Source of the DNA: Clostridiaceae bacterium
GTDB taxonomy: Bacteria > Bacillota > Clostridia > Oscillospirales > Acutalibacteraceae
DNA: 21,808 nt
Direction of reading: 5' to 3'
NCBI GenBank assembly: GCA_016295895.1
Contig: JAEDKI010000009.1
Span: 1 to 21,808 of the forward strand
Under the pieces are notes generated by a model. That model saw only the letters and a list, made by a program, of their open reading frames with translations, did no database searches and had not been told where the DNA came from. The first letter of the stretch is position 1; each line of letters starts with the position of its first letter. Below are positions 14,231-21,808 of this stretch, in pieces. The translations under genes were made by a program, and so were the position numbers.

Positions 14231-17200
14231 TTAAACTATCTTCCAAATAAGCTGCAAAACAGTATTTACAACGGAGAATACGAAATTCGTAAATTTCCAT
14301 GTAACCTTGATGTTGAGCTTCGCAAGAAGATTTGTAATAAAGCTGTCAACGGCGTTACTGCCGACCTTATCCGTCGGGGCGGCGTCCTCTGTCTTTTCAA
14401 TTGCAAAGCTGTCAACTCTCTCCGCCTTGCCGTCGATTACTTCATAAGCGTTGTAATAGAGTCTGTCGCCGTCAACGGTTATTGCCGAGAACATCGGATA
14501 TTCGCTGTTGACAATAGCCTCCGCTCTCGGGAACAGCTTGTCGGTAGCCTTAACATCCTTTGTCTGATAGACCTTAACGCCCGAGGTGCCGCAGATTGAA
14601 TAAATTGTGCCCTTGGGGTTATATTTCATGCGGTATTCAAGCCCGCCGAACTGTGCATTTCCGCTTCTGACGGGAACAACGGCGTTAGCGTTCAGAGCGT
14701 CGGTTCTGAGATAGACATGGTCGTGACCCTGAAGCACCATATCAACTCCGAGATACGGGAGCAGAGCGCTGAGCTGACTTCTCATGCCGACAACATCATC
14801 GTCGTCATAGTGCGAGCCGTTGGAATAAAGCGCCTTGTGGAGCACAACGATTTTCCACTTTGCGTTGCTCGACTTGATATCGTTCTTCAGCCATTCAAGC
14901 TGGGTGTCGCTGAGCTTATCGTCAACGATATCGTTGGTGTTGAGCACCGTGAAATGAACGCCGTTATAATCATAGGAATAATAAACGCCGGAATCCTCAT
15001 CCTGCTCGGGAACATTCGGAAGCTCGAAGTTCTCGGTTAAAACCGCACCCTTCTTCTCATGGTTGCCGGTCGTGGGCATGAACGGAAGATCCATGAATGC
15101 GTCTGTTGAATTGAGGAAGTAGTTCCAATACTTGAAGTTTGTTCCCAAATCGACCTGATCGCCGCAGGAAACAACAAATTTTCCGTCGGGATAAAGCTCT
15201 CTCGCCGTTCCGATAACCTCTGAATAGGTCTCGTAATGGCTCGCTCTCTGAGCCTGCGGGTCGGAGAGATAGAAGAAGGTGAAGCCCTCGCCGTTTCCGT
15301 CGGCAGTTTCAATAACTCCCGTGTCGCTCCACCAGCCACGCTCTGCATCGCCGACTCTGTAGCAATATTTTGTGCCGGGAGTCAGACCCGAAAGCTTAAC
15401 GGTGTGCTTGACATAATCCTTTGAGAAGTCAAGCAGTCCGATAATTCCGAGATCTGCGCCGGGATAGGATTTTGAAACCGTCTCGCTTTTTGCGGTAATT
15501 CTGTCATCCTTTGTTGCCCTGCCCGTGAAATCGGGATTTTCGCTGTAGGGCAGAAGCTCGATATCCGAGCCCTCAACGCTGTATTTCGTTACCCAAGTGA
15601 TATTTACTTCCGATTCCGAATTGTCACCAAGCGTAACGGCAATGTTTGCGGGAGCTCTGAAATTCTCCTTGGTCGCTTCAACCTCAACGGGGCCGCTGTA
15701 GGTCATTGAAAAATCCTTGTCGGATTTCTCCTCGGGGTTATCGTCATAAAGGAACGATGAAAGCATCCAATTAATTGTTCCGCCCCATGACTCAAACTGG
15801 CTGTAGGTCAGGTATTCGTCAACAACAAGAGTGTCAATTATCTCGTTGATTGAGCCGTAACCGTCGGGAACAACGGGGAGAGAAAGCACGCTGTCAATGA
15901 GATTACAGAAGCTGTTGTCTCCGCCGAGAAGCGCTTCAACCGTGCCCTGAAGTATTCTGCCGAAAACATAGAAAAGAGTTTTGGGCGGGAACAGCGAGCC
16001 GGGGTTGAAATCGATATTTGAAAGAATCTCATTCTCGATAAGGTCGGTAATAAGAACCTCTCTGAGAAGATTGAACACCTCAACGGCAAGCTCGCCGCTG
16101 TCAAAGCGTTCAAGAATATCGGCAATGTAAGGATATTTTGAGCTGTCCTCGTTGCCGTCATAATATGTCAGCATGACCGTTTCGGCAAATTCGCCGAAGG
16201 TGCAACCCTCCGCATTGACTTCATAGCCGAGCTTTTCGCTGACCATTGTTGCGGGCAGGTCGCTGAGCCTGTAATTTAAAATCTTATTAATCAGAGTTTC
16301 AAGCTTTACAACGGTTTCTTCGGGGTGATTGACATAAACCTCGTCAATCTGACCTGCAAGGTCGCCGATAAAGCCCATAAGGTTCTGACTGACGGTCAGA
16401 ATTTCAACGGGTCCGAGTTCAAGGCCGTTCGTGCCGAGAGCGTCAACAATAATTTTTTCAACATCAATGCCCTTTTCTCCGAGGTAGCCGAGCAGACCGC
16501 CTGCCTGCTGAATATCGCCAAAGATATCGCTTATCATCGGGTCAATCATGCCCATAACAAGCTCGTTAACGCCGCCCTCGCCGAAGGTTCTCTCATAGGA
16601 ATATGTATATTTGAACGGCTTTGCGTATTCAACGCCGCTGTCGCTGACAACGGGCTGATATTCGTCGATATCGTGGCATTCCGCATCAATTTTAACATTA
16701 TCTCCGTCGGAAACGATGTCAACGGTGCGGTAGTAGTTGGGGAAGCCCGAAAGCGTCGGGGTCAGAATATCGCTTATTGTCTCGCCGTTATCGGAAACAT
16801 GAGAATTGATGTCATTCGCATGAAGATGACCCGTAAAAACATAGCGCATGCCTGCGTCGGCATAAGCATCGGCAATTCTGAGCCAATCCTGAACGACAAA
16901 AGCCCAGAGAGTTGCTTCCTCAATATCCGTGTGAGGGATAAGGTTATGGTGCTGAAGTCCGATAACCGTAAGGCCGTTATCCTTTGCCTTTTTGCACTCG
17001 TCAACAACCCATTTGAGCAGATCGTCGCCGACCCTGCCGTCTGTCAGATGCTCGTCGCCCTTAGCGCCGTTATCCTCGCTGTACATGCAGGTGTCAACGG
17101 CAATAAGTCTGTAGCCGCCGAGCGTTGCCGCATAGGAGAGCATTCCGCCCTTGTTGCCCTCTGCGGGCACAAAGAAGCTGTCAGCAAGGTCATAGCCGAG

Positions 17201-17701
17201 GTTTGCATAAATCTGCCTGAACTGCTCGGGAGAAGTTTTTTCTGCCTGAGTTTTTTCTCCGCTCTCAAACGAGCAGGCGTTGCTGTTTCTGATATCATGG
17301 TTGCCCGGAGCAACAAGAACCTGAATGCCCGTTTCCGCTTCAAAAGCTTCAAGCCTTGCCGCAAGAGCCTTGTGACCCTCAAGCTCGCCGTCCTTTGTCA
17401 GGTCGCCGGGAATAAGAACATAGTTTTCTCCGCCCTGAACCGCACTTCTGAGAATGCCGTCAAGCGCATTGTCAAGCAAAGAATCCGTGTCGTCATATTC
17501 CTTGTGTTTTTCCTGCACAAACTCCTGCCACTCGTCTCCCTTATCGCCTTTAAGCACCTGCGGATAATAATGGATATCCGAAAGCACGCCGAGATGAATT
17601 GCGCTTGTGTCGGCGCTGACCGACATCGGTATGCACGCAATAAGCAAAGCTGCTGCAAGCACGGCGCTTATCAGCTTCAATGGGATTTTTTTCGTTTTCA
17701 T
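14231..17701 (-). CDS. Secreted double calcineurin-like phosphoesterase (CpdA-like plus purple acid phosphatase-like)
   Basis: 1156 residues. The signal peptide is basic MKTKK, a hydrophobic core, and probable cleavage after SVSA (30). Domain 1 (about 34-350) is a metallophosphoesterase with D42/H44 (SDIH), D100 (PGDLTKDG), N135-H136 (GNHD), H251 and GHLH (291-294). Residues 360-660 form a helical linker with no motif I know. A Fn3-like PAP N-terminal domain (about 670-800) precedes domain 2, purple acid phosphatase-like: D814, D848 and D851 (GDQVD), N880-H881 (GNHE), H955 and GHDH (992-995). It is probably an extracellular phosphomono- or diesterase; the substrate is unknown. The C-terminus (1138-1156) is hydrophobic and lacks an LPXTG motif, so membrane or wall contact there is possible. 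GGAGG precedes the start; it lies 13 bases after the GH3 stop. Confidence 0.9.
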   Translation of the reverse strand: MKTKKIPLKLISAVLAAALLIACIPMSVSADTSAIHLGVLSDIHYYPQVLKGDKGDEWQEFVQEKHKEYDDTDSLLDNALDGILRSAVQGGENYVLIPGDLTKDGELEGHKALAARLEAFEAETGIQVLVAPGNHDIRNSNACSFESGEKTQAEKTSPEQFRQIYANLGYDLADSFFVPAEGNKGGMLSYAATLGGYRLIAVDTCMYSEDNGAKGDEHLTDGRVGDDLLKWVVDECKKAKDNGLTVIGLQHHNLIPHTDIEEATLWAFVVQDWLRIADAYADAGMRYVFTGHLHANDINSHVSDNGETISDILTPTLSGFPNYYRTVDIVSDGDNVKIDAECHDIDEYQPVVSDSGVEYAKPFKYTYSYERTFGEGGVNELVMGMIDPMISDIFGDIQQAGGLLGYLGEKGIDVEKIIVDALGTNGLELGPVEILTVSQNLMGFIGDLAGQIDEVYVNHPEETVVKLETLINKILNYRLSDLPATMVSEKLGYEVNAEGCTFGEFAETVMLTYYDGNEDSSKYPYIADILERFDSGELAVEVFNLLREVLITDLIENEILSNIDFNPGSLFPPKTLFYVFGRILQGTVEALLGGDNSFCNLIDSVLSLPVVPDGYGSINEIIDTLVVDEYLTYSQFESWGGTINWMLSSFLYDDNPEEKSDKDFSMTYSGPVEVEATKENFRAPANIAVTLGDNSESEVNITWVTKYSVEGSDIELLPYSENPDFTGRATKDDRITAKSETVSKSYPGADLGIIGLLDFSKDYVKHTVKLSGLTPGTKYCYRVGDAERGWWSDTGVIETADGNGEGFTFFYLSDPQAQRASHYETYSEVIGTARELYPDGKFVVSCGDQVDLGTNFKYWNYFLNSTDAFMDLPFMPTTGNHEKKGAVLTENFELPNVPEQDEDSGVYYSYDYNGVHFTVLNTNDIVDDKLSDTQLEWLKNDIKSSNAKWKIVVLHKALYSNGSHYDDDDVVGMRSQLSALLPYLGVDMVLQGHDHVYLRTDALNANAVVPVRSGNAQFGGLEYRMKYNPKGTIYSICGTSGVKVYQTKDVKATDKLFPRAEAIVNSEYPMFSAITVDGDRLYYNAYEVIDGKAERVDSFAIEKTEDAAPTDKVGSNAVDSFITNLLAKLNIKVTWKFTNFVFSVVNTVLQLIWKIV

Positions 17702-17714
17702 TTTCTTTCCTCCG

Positions 17715-20132
17715 TCAGATTGTTTTCAAAAGCGGACCGACGCCCTTAATTGCTTTGGGAATGCATTTAAGAATCTGTCTGACTCCGCCTTTTTCTCCGT
17801 TAAGAATTTTAAGAAGTCCCTCAGCGATGGTTTCGCTGAATACTCCTCCGCTCATGCTGATAAAATCACGGAAAGGAGTTTCGACCGCAATTGCCCTTGC
17901 CATGCCTGCGGGAACGACCTTAACAAGCAGATTGTAGAGCTTTTTGCCGTTCTTTGTGTGGCTTGCGTTTTCAAAGTTATCGCTGAGATCGATGGGCAGA
18001 TCCTTGCTCTTGACTTTCGGCGGAAGCTCTCTGCCGAGAAGCGCAACATACTGGTCATCGGGAACGCTCTGAACATCGCCCGTATAATAAGCGGGAGCTG
18101 TCTTTGAATAATCGGGGATGTCAACGGGCTGAGCCTTGACATTGACCGAAGCCGAAAGCCTGATATCTGCGCTTGATGCGCCGACAAGGATTTCAAAATC
18201 GCCGCTTTCAACGCACCAATCGTTGATATTTACATTGAAGAAAGCGAAAGCTCTCTTTGAAAGCTCAATTGAAACTTCCTTTGTTTCGCCCGGCTCAAGC
18301 CAAACCTTTTTGAAACCTTTCAGCTCCTTGACGGGTCTGAAAACCGTGCTTTCTTTGTCGGCAACATAGAGCTGAGCAACTTCTGCGCCTGCAACCGCTC
18401 CCGTGTTCTTAACCTTGAACGAAACGGTAAGAGTATCGTTTTCGTCCATTTCGTTTTTGTCAAGCTTCAGGTCGGAATATTCAAATGTCGTGTATGAAAG
18501 ACCGAAGCCGAACGGATAGCGAACCGCTTTGTTTGCTTTATCATAATATCTGTAACCGATATAAACGCTCTCTCTGTATTCAACCGAAGCGGGGTTGCCG
18601 GGGAAATTATTTCTTGCGGGAGTGTCGTCATAAGACATCGGATAAGTTTCCGCAAGCTTACCGCTGGGGTTAACCTTGCCCGAAATAAGGTCTGCAACCG
18701 CTCCGCCGCCTGCCTGACCGCCGAGGTATGAATGGAGAATTGCGCTGACCTCGTCATTCCACGGCATTTCAACGGGTGAACCGCCCGCAAGAACGATAAT
18801 TACGTTTTTATTAGCTTTAAGAATTGCGCTGACAAGCTCGTTATGAGCGGCGGGGAGATCCATTCTCTGTCTGTCGTAGCCCTCCGCCTCGTATTCGTCG
18901 GTCAGACCGATGAACACAAGCGCAGCTTCGCACTTTGCGGCAAGAGCAGCGGCTTCCGAGATGTGAGCGGCGTTTTTCTTTGCCTTTTTCTCGGAAAGCT
19001 CGTAGCCCTGAGCAAACTCAACATCGTAGCCCTCTTTTTTAAGCTCCTCAAGGGCATTGTCAAGCTTGGTGGGAACAATGTGGGAGCTGCCTGCGCCCTG
19101 ATATCTCGGGGTTCTCGCAAGCTCGCCGATAACCGCAACCTTTCCGCCTTTTTTGAGGGGAAGAATGCCGTTATTCTTCAAAAGAACCATTGACTGCGCC
19201 GCAATTTTTCTTGCAAGCGGCTGATCGTCAAGGTCGTTATACTGATAATCCTTCTTTGCGCCGTCCGCCGCCTTTTTGATAAGGTTCAGAACATTCAGCG
19301 CTCTTTCGTTAACAACCGCTTCGTCAAGCTCGCCGTTTTTGACTGCTTCAACGATTTTGCGTGTTCCCGAGCCTGTTGACGAGGGCATTTCAAGGTCGTT
19401 GCCGTTTTTGAAGCCGAGAACTCTGTTATTGACTGCGCCCCAGTCGCTGACTACAACGCCGTCAAAGCCCCATTCGTCACGGAGAATCTCAATCTGAGTA
19501 TGCTTATTCTCCGAGCCGTGAGCGCCGTTTATTTTATTATAAGAATTCATTACCGTCCAGGGCTTCGCCTTTTTAACGGCAATTTCAAACGCCGTCAGAT
19601 AAATTTCACGGAGAGCTCTTTCGTCAACAACCGAATCGCAGGTCATTCTGCGGGTTTCCTGGCTGTTGGCGGCAAAATGCTTGAGCGAAGTGCCCACGCC
19701 CATTGACTGAACGCCGTTGATAAGACCCGCCGCAAGCTCGCCCGCAAGCACGGGATCTTCCGAAAAATACTCAAAGTTTCTGCCGCAGAGCGGAGAACGC
19801 TTCATGTTAACACCGGGGCCGAGGAGCACGCCGACTTCTTCTTTAAGGCATTTTTTGCCGAGAGCCGTTCCCATTTCATAAACCAGCTCGGGATCCCATG
19901 AGCAGGCGGTTGTTGCCGCCGTCGGAAAGCTGATTGCGGGGACACTGCATGAAAGGCTGCTGCCTTTTTTGGAATAATCCTTTTTTCTCAGTCCGTGAGG
20001 GCCGTCGCAAACCGTGATTGAAGGTATGCCGTATTTCTCCATGCCTTTTAAGTGCCAGAAATCTGCGCCGTCACACATTGCTGCCTTTTCTTCGAGCGTC
20101 ATCTGCGAAAGGATTTCTTTGGGGTCTTTCAT
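17715..20132 (-). CDS. GH3 beta-glucosidase-type glycoside hydrolase
   Basis: 805 residues. The N-terminal (beta/alpha)8 domain has KHF (151-153), RNFEYFSEDP (118-127) and the nucleophile D230 in VVSDWGAV. The second alpha/beta domain carries the acid/base region TDEYEAEGYDR (411-421). A Fn3-like domain (about 565-665, FKVKNTGAVAGAEVAQLYV) follows, then a 130-residue tail ending in amphipathic helices (730-805). Such enzymes release glucose or other sugars from the non-reducing ends of beta-glucosides. There is no signal peptide, so it should act on imported oligosaccharides or glycosides in the cytoplasm. AGGAGG lies before the ATG, and only 2 bases separate it from the rmuC stop. The tail is found in other clostridial cytoplasmic GH3 proteins as far as I recall; its role is unknown. 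Confidence 0.94.
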   Translation of the reverse strand: MKDPKEILSQMTLEEKAAMCDGADFWHLKGMEKYGIPSITVCDGPHGLRKKDYSKKGSSLSCSVPAISFPTAATTACSWDPELVYEMGTALGKKCLKEEVGVLLGPGVNMKRSPLCGRNFEYFSEDPVLAGELAAGLINGVQSMGVGTSLKHFAANSQETRRMTCDSVVDERALREIYLTAFEIAVKKAKPWTVMNSYNKINGAHGSENKHTQIEILRDEWGFDGVVVSDWGAVNNRVLGFKNGNDLEMPSSTGSGTRKIVEAVKNGELDEAVVNERALNVLNLIKKAADGAKKDYQYNDLDDQPLARKIAAQSMVLLKNNGILPLKKGGKVAVIGELARTPRYQGAGSSHIVPTKLDNALEELKKEGYDVEFAQGYELSEKKAKKNAAHISEAAALAAKCEAALVFIGLTDEYEAEGYDRQRMDLPAAHNELVSAILKANKNVIIVLAGGSPVEMPWNDEVSAILHSYLGGQAGGGAVADLISGKVNPSGKLAETYPMSYDDTPARNNFPGNPASVEYRESVYIGYRYYDKANKAVRYPFGFGLSYTTFEYSDLKLDKNEMDENDTLTVSFKVKNTGAVAGAEVAQLYVADKESTVFRPVKELKGFKKVWLEPGETKEVSIELSKRAFAFFNVNINDWCVESGDFEILVGASSADIRLSASVNVKAQPVDIPDYSKTAPAYYTGDVQSVPDDQYVALLGRELPPKVKSKDLPIDLSDNFENASHTKNGKKLYNLLVKVVPAGMARAIAVETPFRDFISMSGGVFSETIAEGLLKILNGEKGGVRQILKCIPKAIKGVGPLLKTI

Positions 20133-20134
20133 TG

Positions 20135-21460
20135 TTATTCCTCCTGTATGTTTTCTTCAATGCCTAAAATGGTATCGGCGTTGCCGCCGTCAATTTCCTC
20201 AATATTGCGGAGCTTTTTGCGGATTATATCGTTGCGCTTGCCCGCTTCGTCAAGGGATTTGCCCGCTTCGTCTATCTTCTGCCTTGCCTTTTCAAGCACA
20301 ACGCCGAACTTGTCATACTGAACCTTCGCCGCCGCAAGCAAGGTGCGAACCTCGTTCGCCTTTTCGTTTATCGCAACGGCTCTGAAGCCGAGCGAAAGGG
20401 AATTGAGCAGGGCAGTCACCGTTGTCGGCCCTGCAATCATTATGTTGTATTCGCTTCTGATTTTCTCCGATATGCCCGAGCGTGACGAGGCTATTTCGGC
20501 ATAAAGCCCCTCGGTTGCAAGGTACATTATCGCAAACGGAGTTGTCAGCGGAACATTGATATATTTCGTTATCATCTTCGCTTCGCCGAGAACCCTCGCT
20601 TCAAGCGCCTTTCGGGCGGCGGCAAGAGCCTCCGCATCCGCCGAATCGGCGGCGTCGCAAAGACGGACATAATCCTCCATCGGGAATTTTGAATCTATCG
20701 GCAGATATGTGACCCTGCCATCCTGCTCGCCCGAGGGAATGCGAACCGCAAATTCAACCTTGTCCTTTGAGCCGGGAACGCAGACGAAATTGGTTTCGTA
20801 CATTCCGGGAATTGTCTGGTCAAGGATTGCTCCGAGCTGAACCTCAGCCCATGTTCCCCTCGCCTTGACATTTGTTAAAACCCGATTGAGCGTTGTGACA
20901 TTGGCGGTCACGCCGTTTGAAAGCTCTTTCATCTCGCCGAGGGATTTATAGACATTTTCGAGCCTGTCTGAAACGGTTTTGAACGAGCTGTCAAGCCGCT
21001 GAGACAGAGTTGAAGTCAGCTTTTCGTCAACGGTCAGACGCATCTGCTCGAGCTTTTTCTCGTTGCTCTCACGCATTCTTTCAACCGCTTCGGTCACGGC
21101 TCTGCTCTGCTTTTCGTTCTGCTCAATATTGTTGAGCCTTATGGCGTTCAGAGATTCGATAAGAACCTTTTCGCTTTTGCCCGCCTGCTCGGCGTTATCA
21201 AGCCTGAGCTTTTCTATTTTTCCGCTCATTTCGGAGAGCTTTTCGGCGGTTTCCGCTCTCATATACTGCTGACCCGCCTGCATTTCACGGCGACTGCGTT
21301 CAAATTCAGAGCCGAGAGAGCGTGAAAGCTCGGCGGTTTTTTCGCCTAATCCGTCAATTTTTTGCTCAATCCCGGAGCTGTTGCCTTTGCCCTGCCTTGC
21401 GAGCAGAACAATCAGCAAAACGATAACAGCCGCAAGCATGGCGACAATAATATATTCCAC
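20135..21460 (-). CDS. rmuC: DNA recombination protein RmuC
   Basis: 441 residues: an N-terminal membrane anchor (3-21), a long coiled coil (about 30-190) and the RmuC domain. The conserved blocks are RGTWAEVQLG (201-210), YLPIDSKFPMEDYV (252-265) and a later VPLTTPFAIMYLATEGLYAE segment. RmuC proteins are restriction-endonuclease-fold-related factors that limit DNA inversion and recombination in E. coli; their substrate in Clostridia is not established. The start is a GTG at 21460 with GGGGGAG about 5 bases upstream. It is the first gene of the rmuC-GH3-phosphoesterase operon. Confidence 0.92.
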   Translation of the reverse strand: MEYIIVAMLAAVIVLLIVLLARQGKGNSSGIEQKIDGLGEKTAELSRSLGSEFERSRREMQAGQQYMRAETAEKLSEMSGKIEKLRLDNAEQAGKSEKVLIESLNAIRLNNIEQNEKQSRAVTEAVERMRESNEKKLEQMRLTVDEKLTSTLSQRLDSSFKTVSDRLENVYKSLGEMKELSNGVTANVTTLNRVLTNVKARGTWAEVQLGAILDQTIPGMYETNFVCVPGSKDKVEFAVRIPSGEQDGRVTYLPIDSKFPMEDYVRLCDAADSADAEALAAARKALEARVLGEAKMITKYINVPLTTPFAIMYLATEGLYAEIASSRSGISEKIRSEYNIMIAGPTTVTALLNSLSLGFRAVAINEKANEVRTLLAAAKVQYDKFGVVLEKARQKIDEAGKSLDEAGKRNDIIRKKLRNIEEIDGGNADTILGIEENIQEE

Positions 21461-21493
21461 GCCAACTCCCCCATTATTTATGTTATATCGTTA

Positions 21494-21522
21494 ATAATAC
21501 CATATATATGAAGAATTGGCAA
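21494..21522 (-). promoter_or_regulatory. Predicted sigma-A promoter of the rmuC operon
   Basis: Minus strand: TTGCCA (21517-21522), a 17-base spacer, and TATTAT (21494-21499) preceded by TGG, an extended -10. It lies 34 bases upstream of the GTG start. Confidence 0.65.
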
Positions 21523-21597
21523 GAGTTTTTGACCGATGAATCTCAAAAAAATGTTGCTTCGGATTTATTGCGGATTTTGTAATTTTATTAAGAAAAT

Positions 21598-21624
21598 TCT
21601 AACAAATCTAAGGCTTCTCTAACA
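21598..21624 (+). promoter_or_regulatory. Direct TCTAA repeats upstream of the right-edge promoter
   Basis: TCTAACA (21598-21604), TCTAAGG (21607-21613) and TCTAACA (21618-21624) are direct repeats at 9- and 11-base steps, ending 25 bases before the -35 box. Spacing near one helical turn and orientation fit tandem binding by a response regulator. The Bacillus PHO box, tandem TTAACA-like repeats, is a comparable arrangement. The rest of 21523-21650 is AT-rich and shows nothing else. Confidence 0.35.
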
Positions 21625-21649
21625 TCGGATTAAAGAGCGTTTAAACCCA

Positions 21650-21678
21650 TTGACGGGGCGTTTTTCGTCCGCTATAAT
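21650..21678 (+). promoter_or_regulatory. Predicted strong sigma-A promoter at the right edge
   Basis: TTGACG (21650-21655), a 17-base spacer and a perfect TATAAT (21673-21678). The leader to the following ATG would be about 80 bases. Confidence 0.75.
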
Positions 21679-21765
21679 GCAGACATCACCTGACGGAAGC
21701 GAGTTGATGCAAAAGAAAAACGACCATTCGCAAATATCAAAATCACAAAAAGAGGGAGACAAAAG

Positions 21766-21808
21766 ATGAACAGAATCATTCAAAAAACAACATCGGTTAT
21801 TCTCAGCC
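21766..21808 (+). CDS. Start of an unidentified, probably exported protein (cut by window edge)
   Basis: Only 14 codons are present (MNRIIQKTTSVILS). GGGAG lies 7 bases before the ATG and a strong promoter lies upstream, so the start is credible. A basic N-terminus running into hydrophobic residues is typical of a signal peptide. The product cannot be identified from this piece. Confidence 0.6.
   Translation, partial: MNRIIQKTTSVILS

Noticed and set aside
16325..17749. A 474-codon open frame on the plus strand, antisense to the secreted phosphoesterase
   Set aside because: It has no family motif and mirrors the codon pattern of the minus-strand gene, whose signal peptide and metal motifs are unambiguous.

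Overview
The window looks like chromosome of an anaerobic, fermentative Clostridia species, probably a gut Oscillospiraceae/Ruminococcaceae member. The reasons are moderate GC, strong AGGAGG-type ribosome binding sites, TTG/GTG starts, a trimeric electron-bifurcating [FeFe] hydrogenase, glycogen phosphorylase and a cytoplasmic GH3 glucosidase. The taxonomic call is inference. I see no tRNA, rRNA, CRISPR array, insertion sequence or prophage gene.

Left part (1-5800). A 3'-truncated glycogen phosphorylase gene (minus) and a CPBP-family membrane protease gene (plus) diverge from a short AT-rich region with a good promoter for each. After the protease comes a bidirectional terminator, then about 200 bases of non-coding sequence with several strong and mutually exclusive stems. 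A minus-strand operon follows, driven by a TTGACA-18-TAAAAT promoter: RlmI-type rRNA methyltransferase, PI-PLC X-domain protein, YhfI-like metallo-beta-lactamase-fold hydrolase and PfkB-type sugar kinase.

Centre (5750-14220). A ten-gene plus-strand operon starts at an extended -10 promoter whose -35 region is covered by a large dyad. Its outer genes encode the NAD- and ferredoxin-linked [FeFe] hydrogenase: hydC at the 5' end; a small HydD-like thioredoxin-fold protein, hydB and hydA at the 3' end. Between hydC and hydD lie six genes with overlapping or near-touching ends: a DRTGG protein, an RsbW-like ATPase, a second H-cluster protein resembling sensory hydrogenases (proton-relay Cys replaced by Ala), another DRTGG protein, a PHP-domain phosphoesterase and a second stand-alone histidine-kinase-type ATPase. 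They look like a complete H2/redox-sensing signalling unit inside the operon of the enzyme it may regulate. The gene association is known from clostridial hydrogenase loci; I know of no established biochemical function for the set. It is the best candidate for a little-described system here. A composite bidirectional terminator closes the operon.

Right part (14220-21808). A minus-strand operon encodes RmuC, a GH3 beta-glucosidase and a 1156-residue secreted protein with two different calcineurin-like phosphoesterase domains. At the right edge a strong promoter, preceded by direct TCTAA repeats, drives a plus-strand gene of which only the first 14 codons are present.
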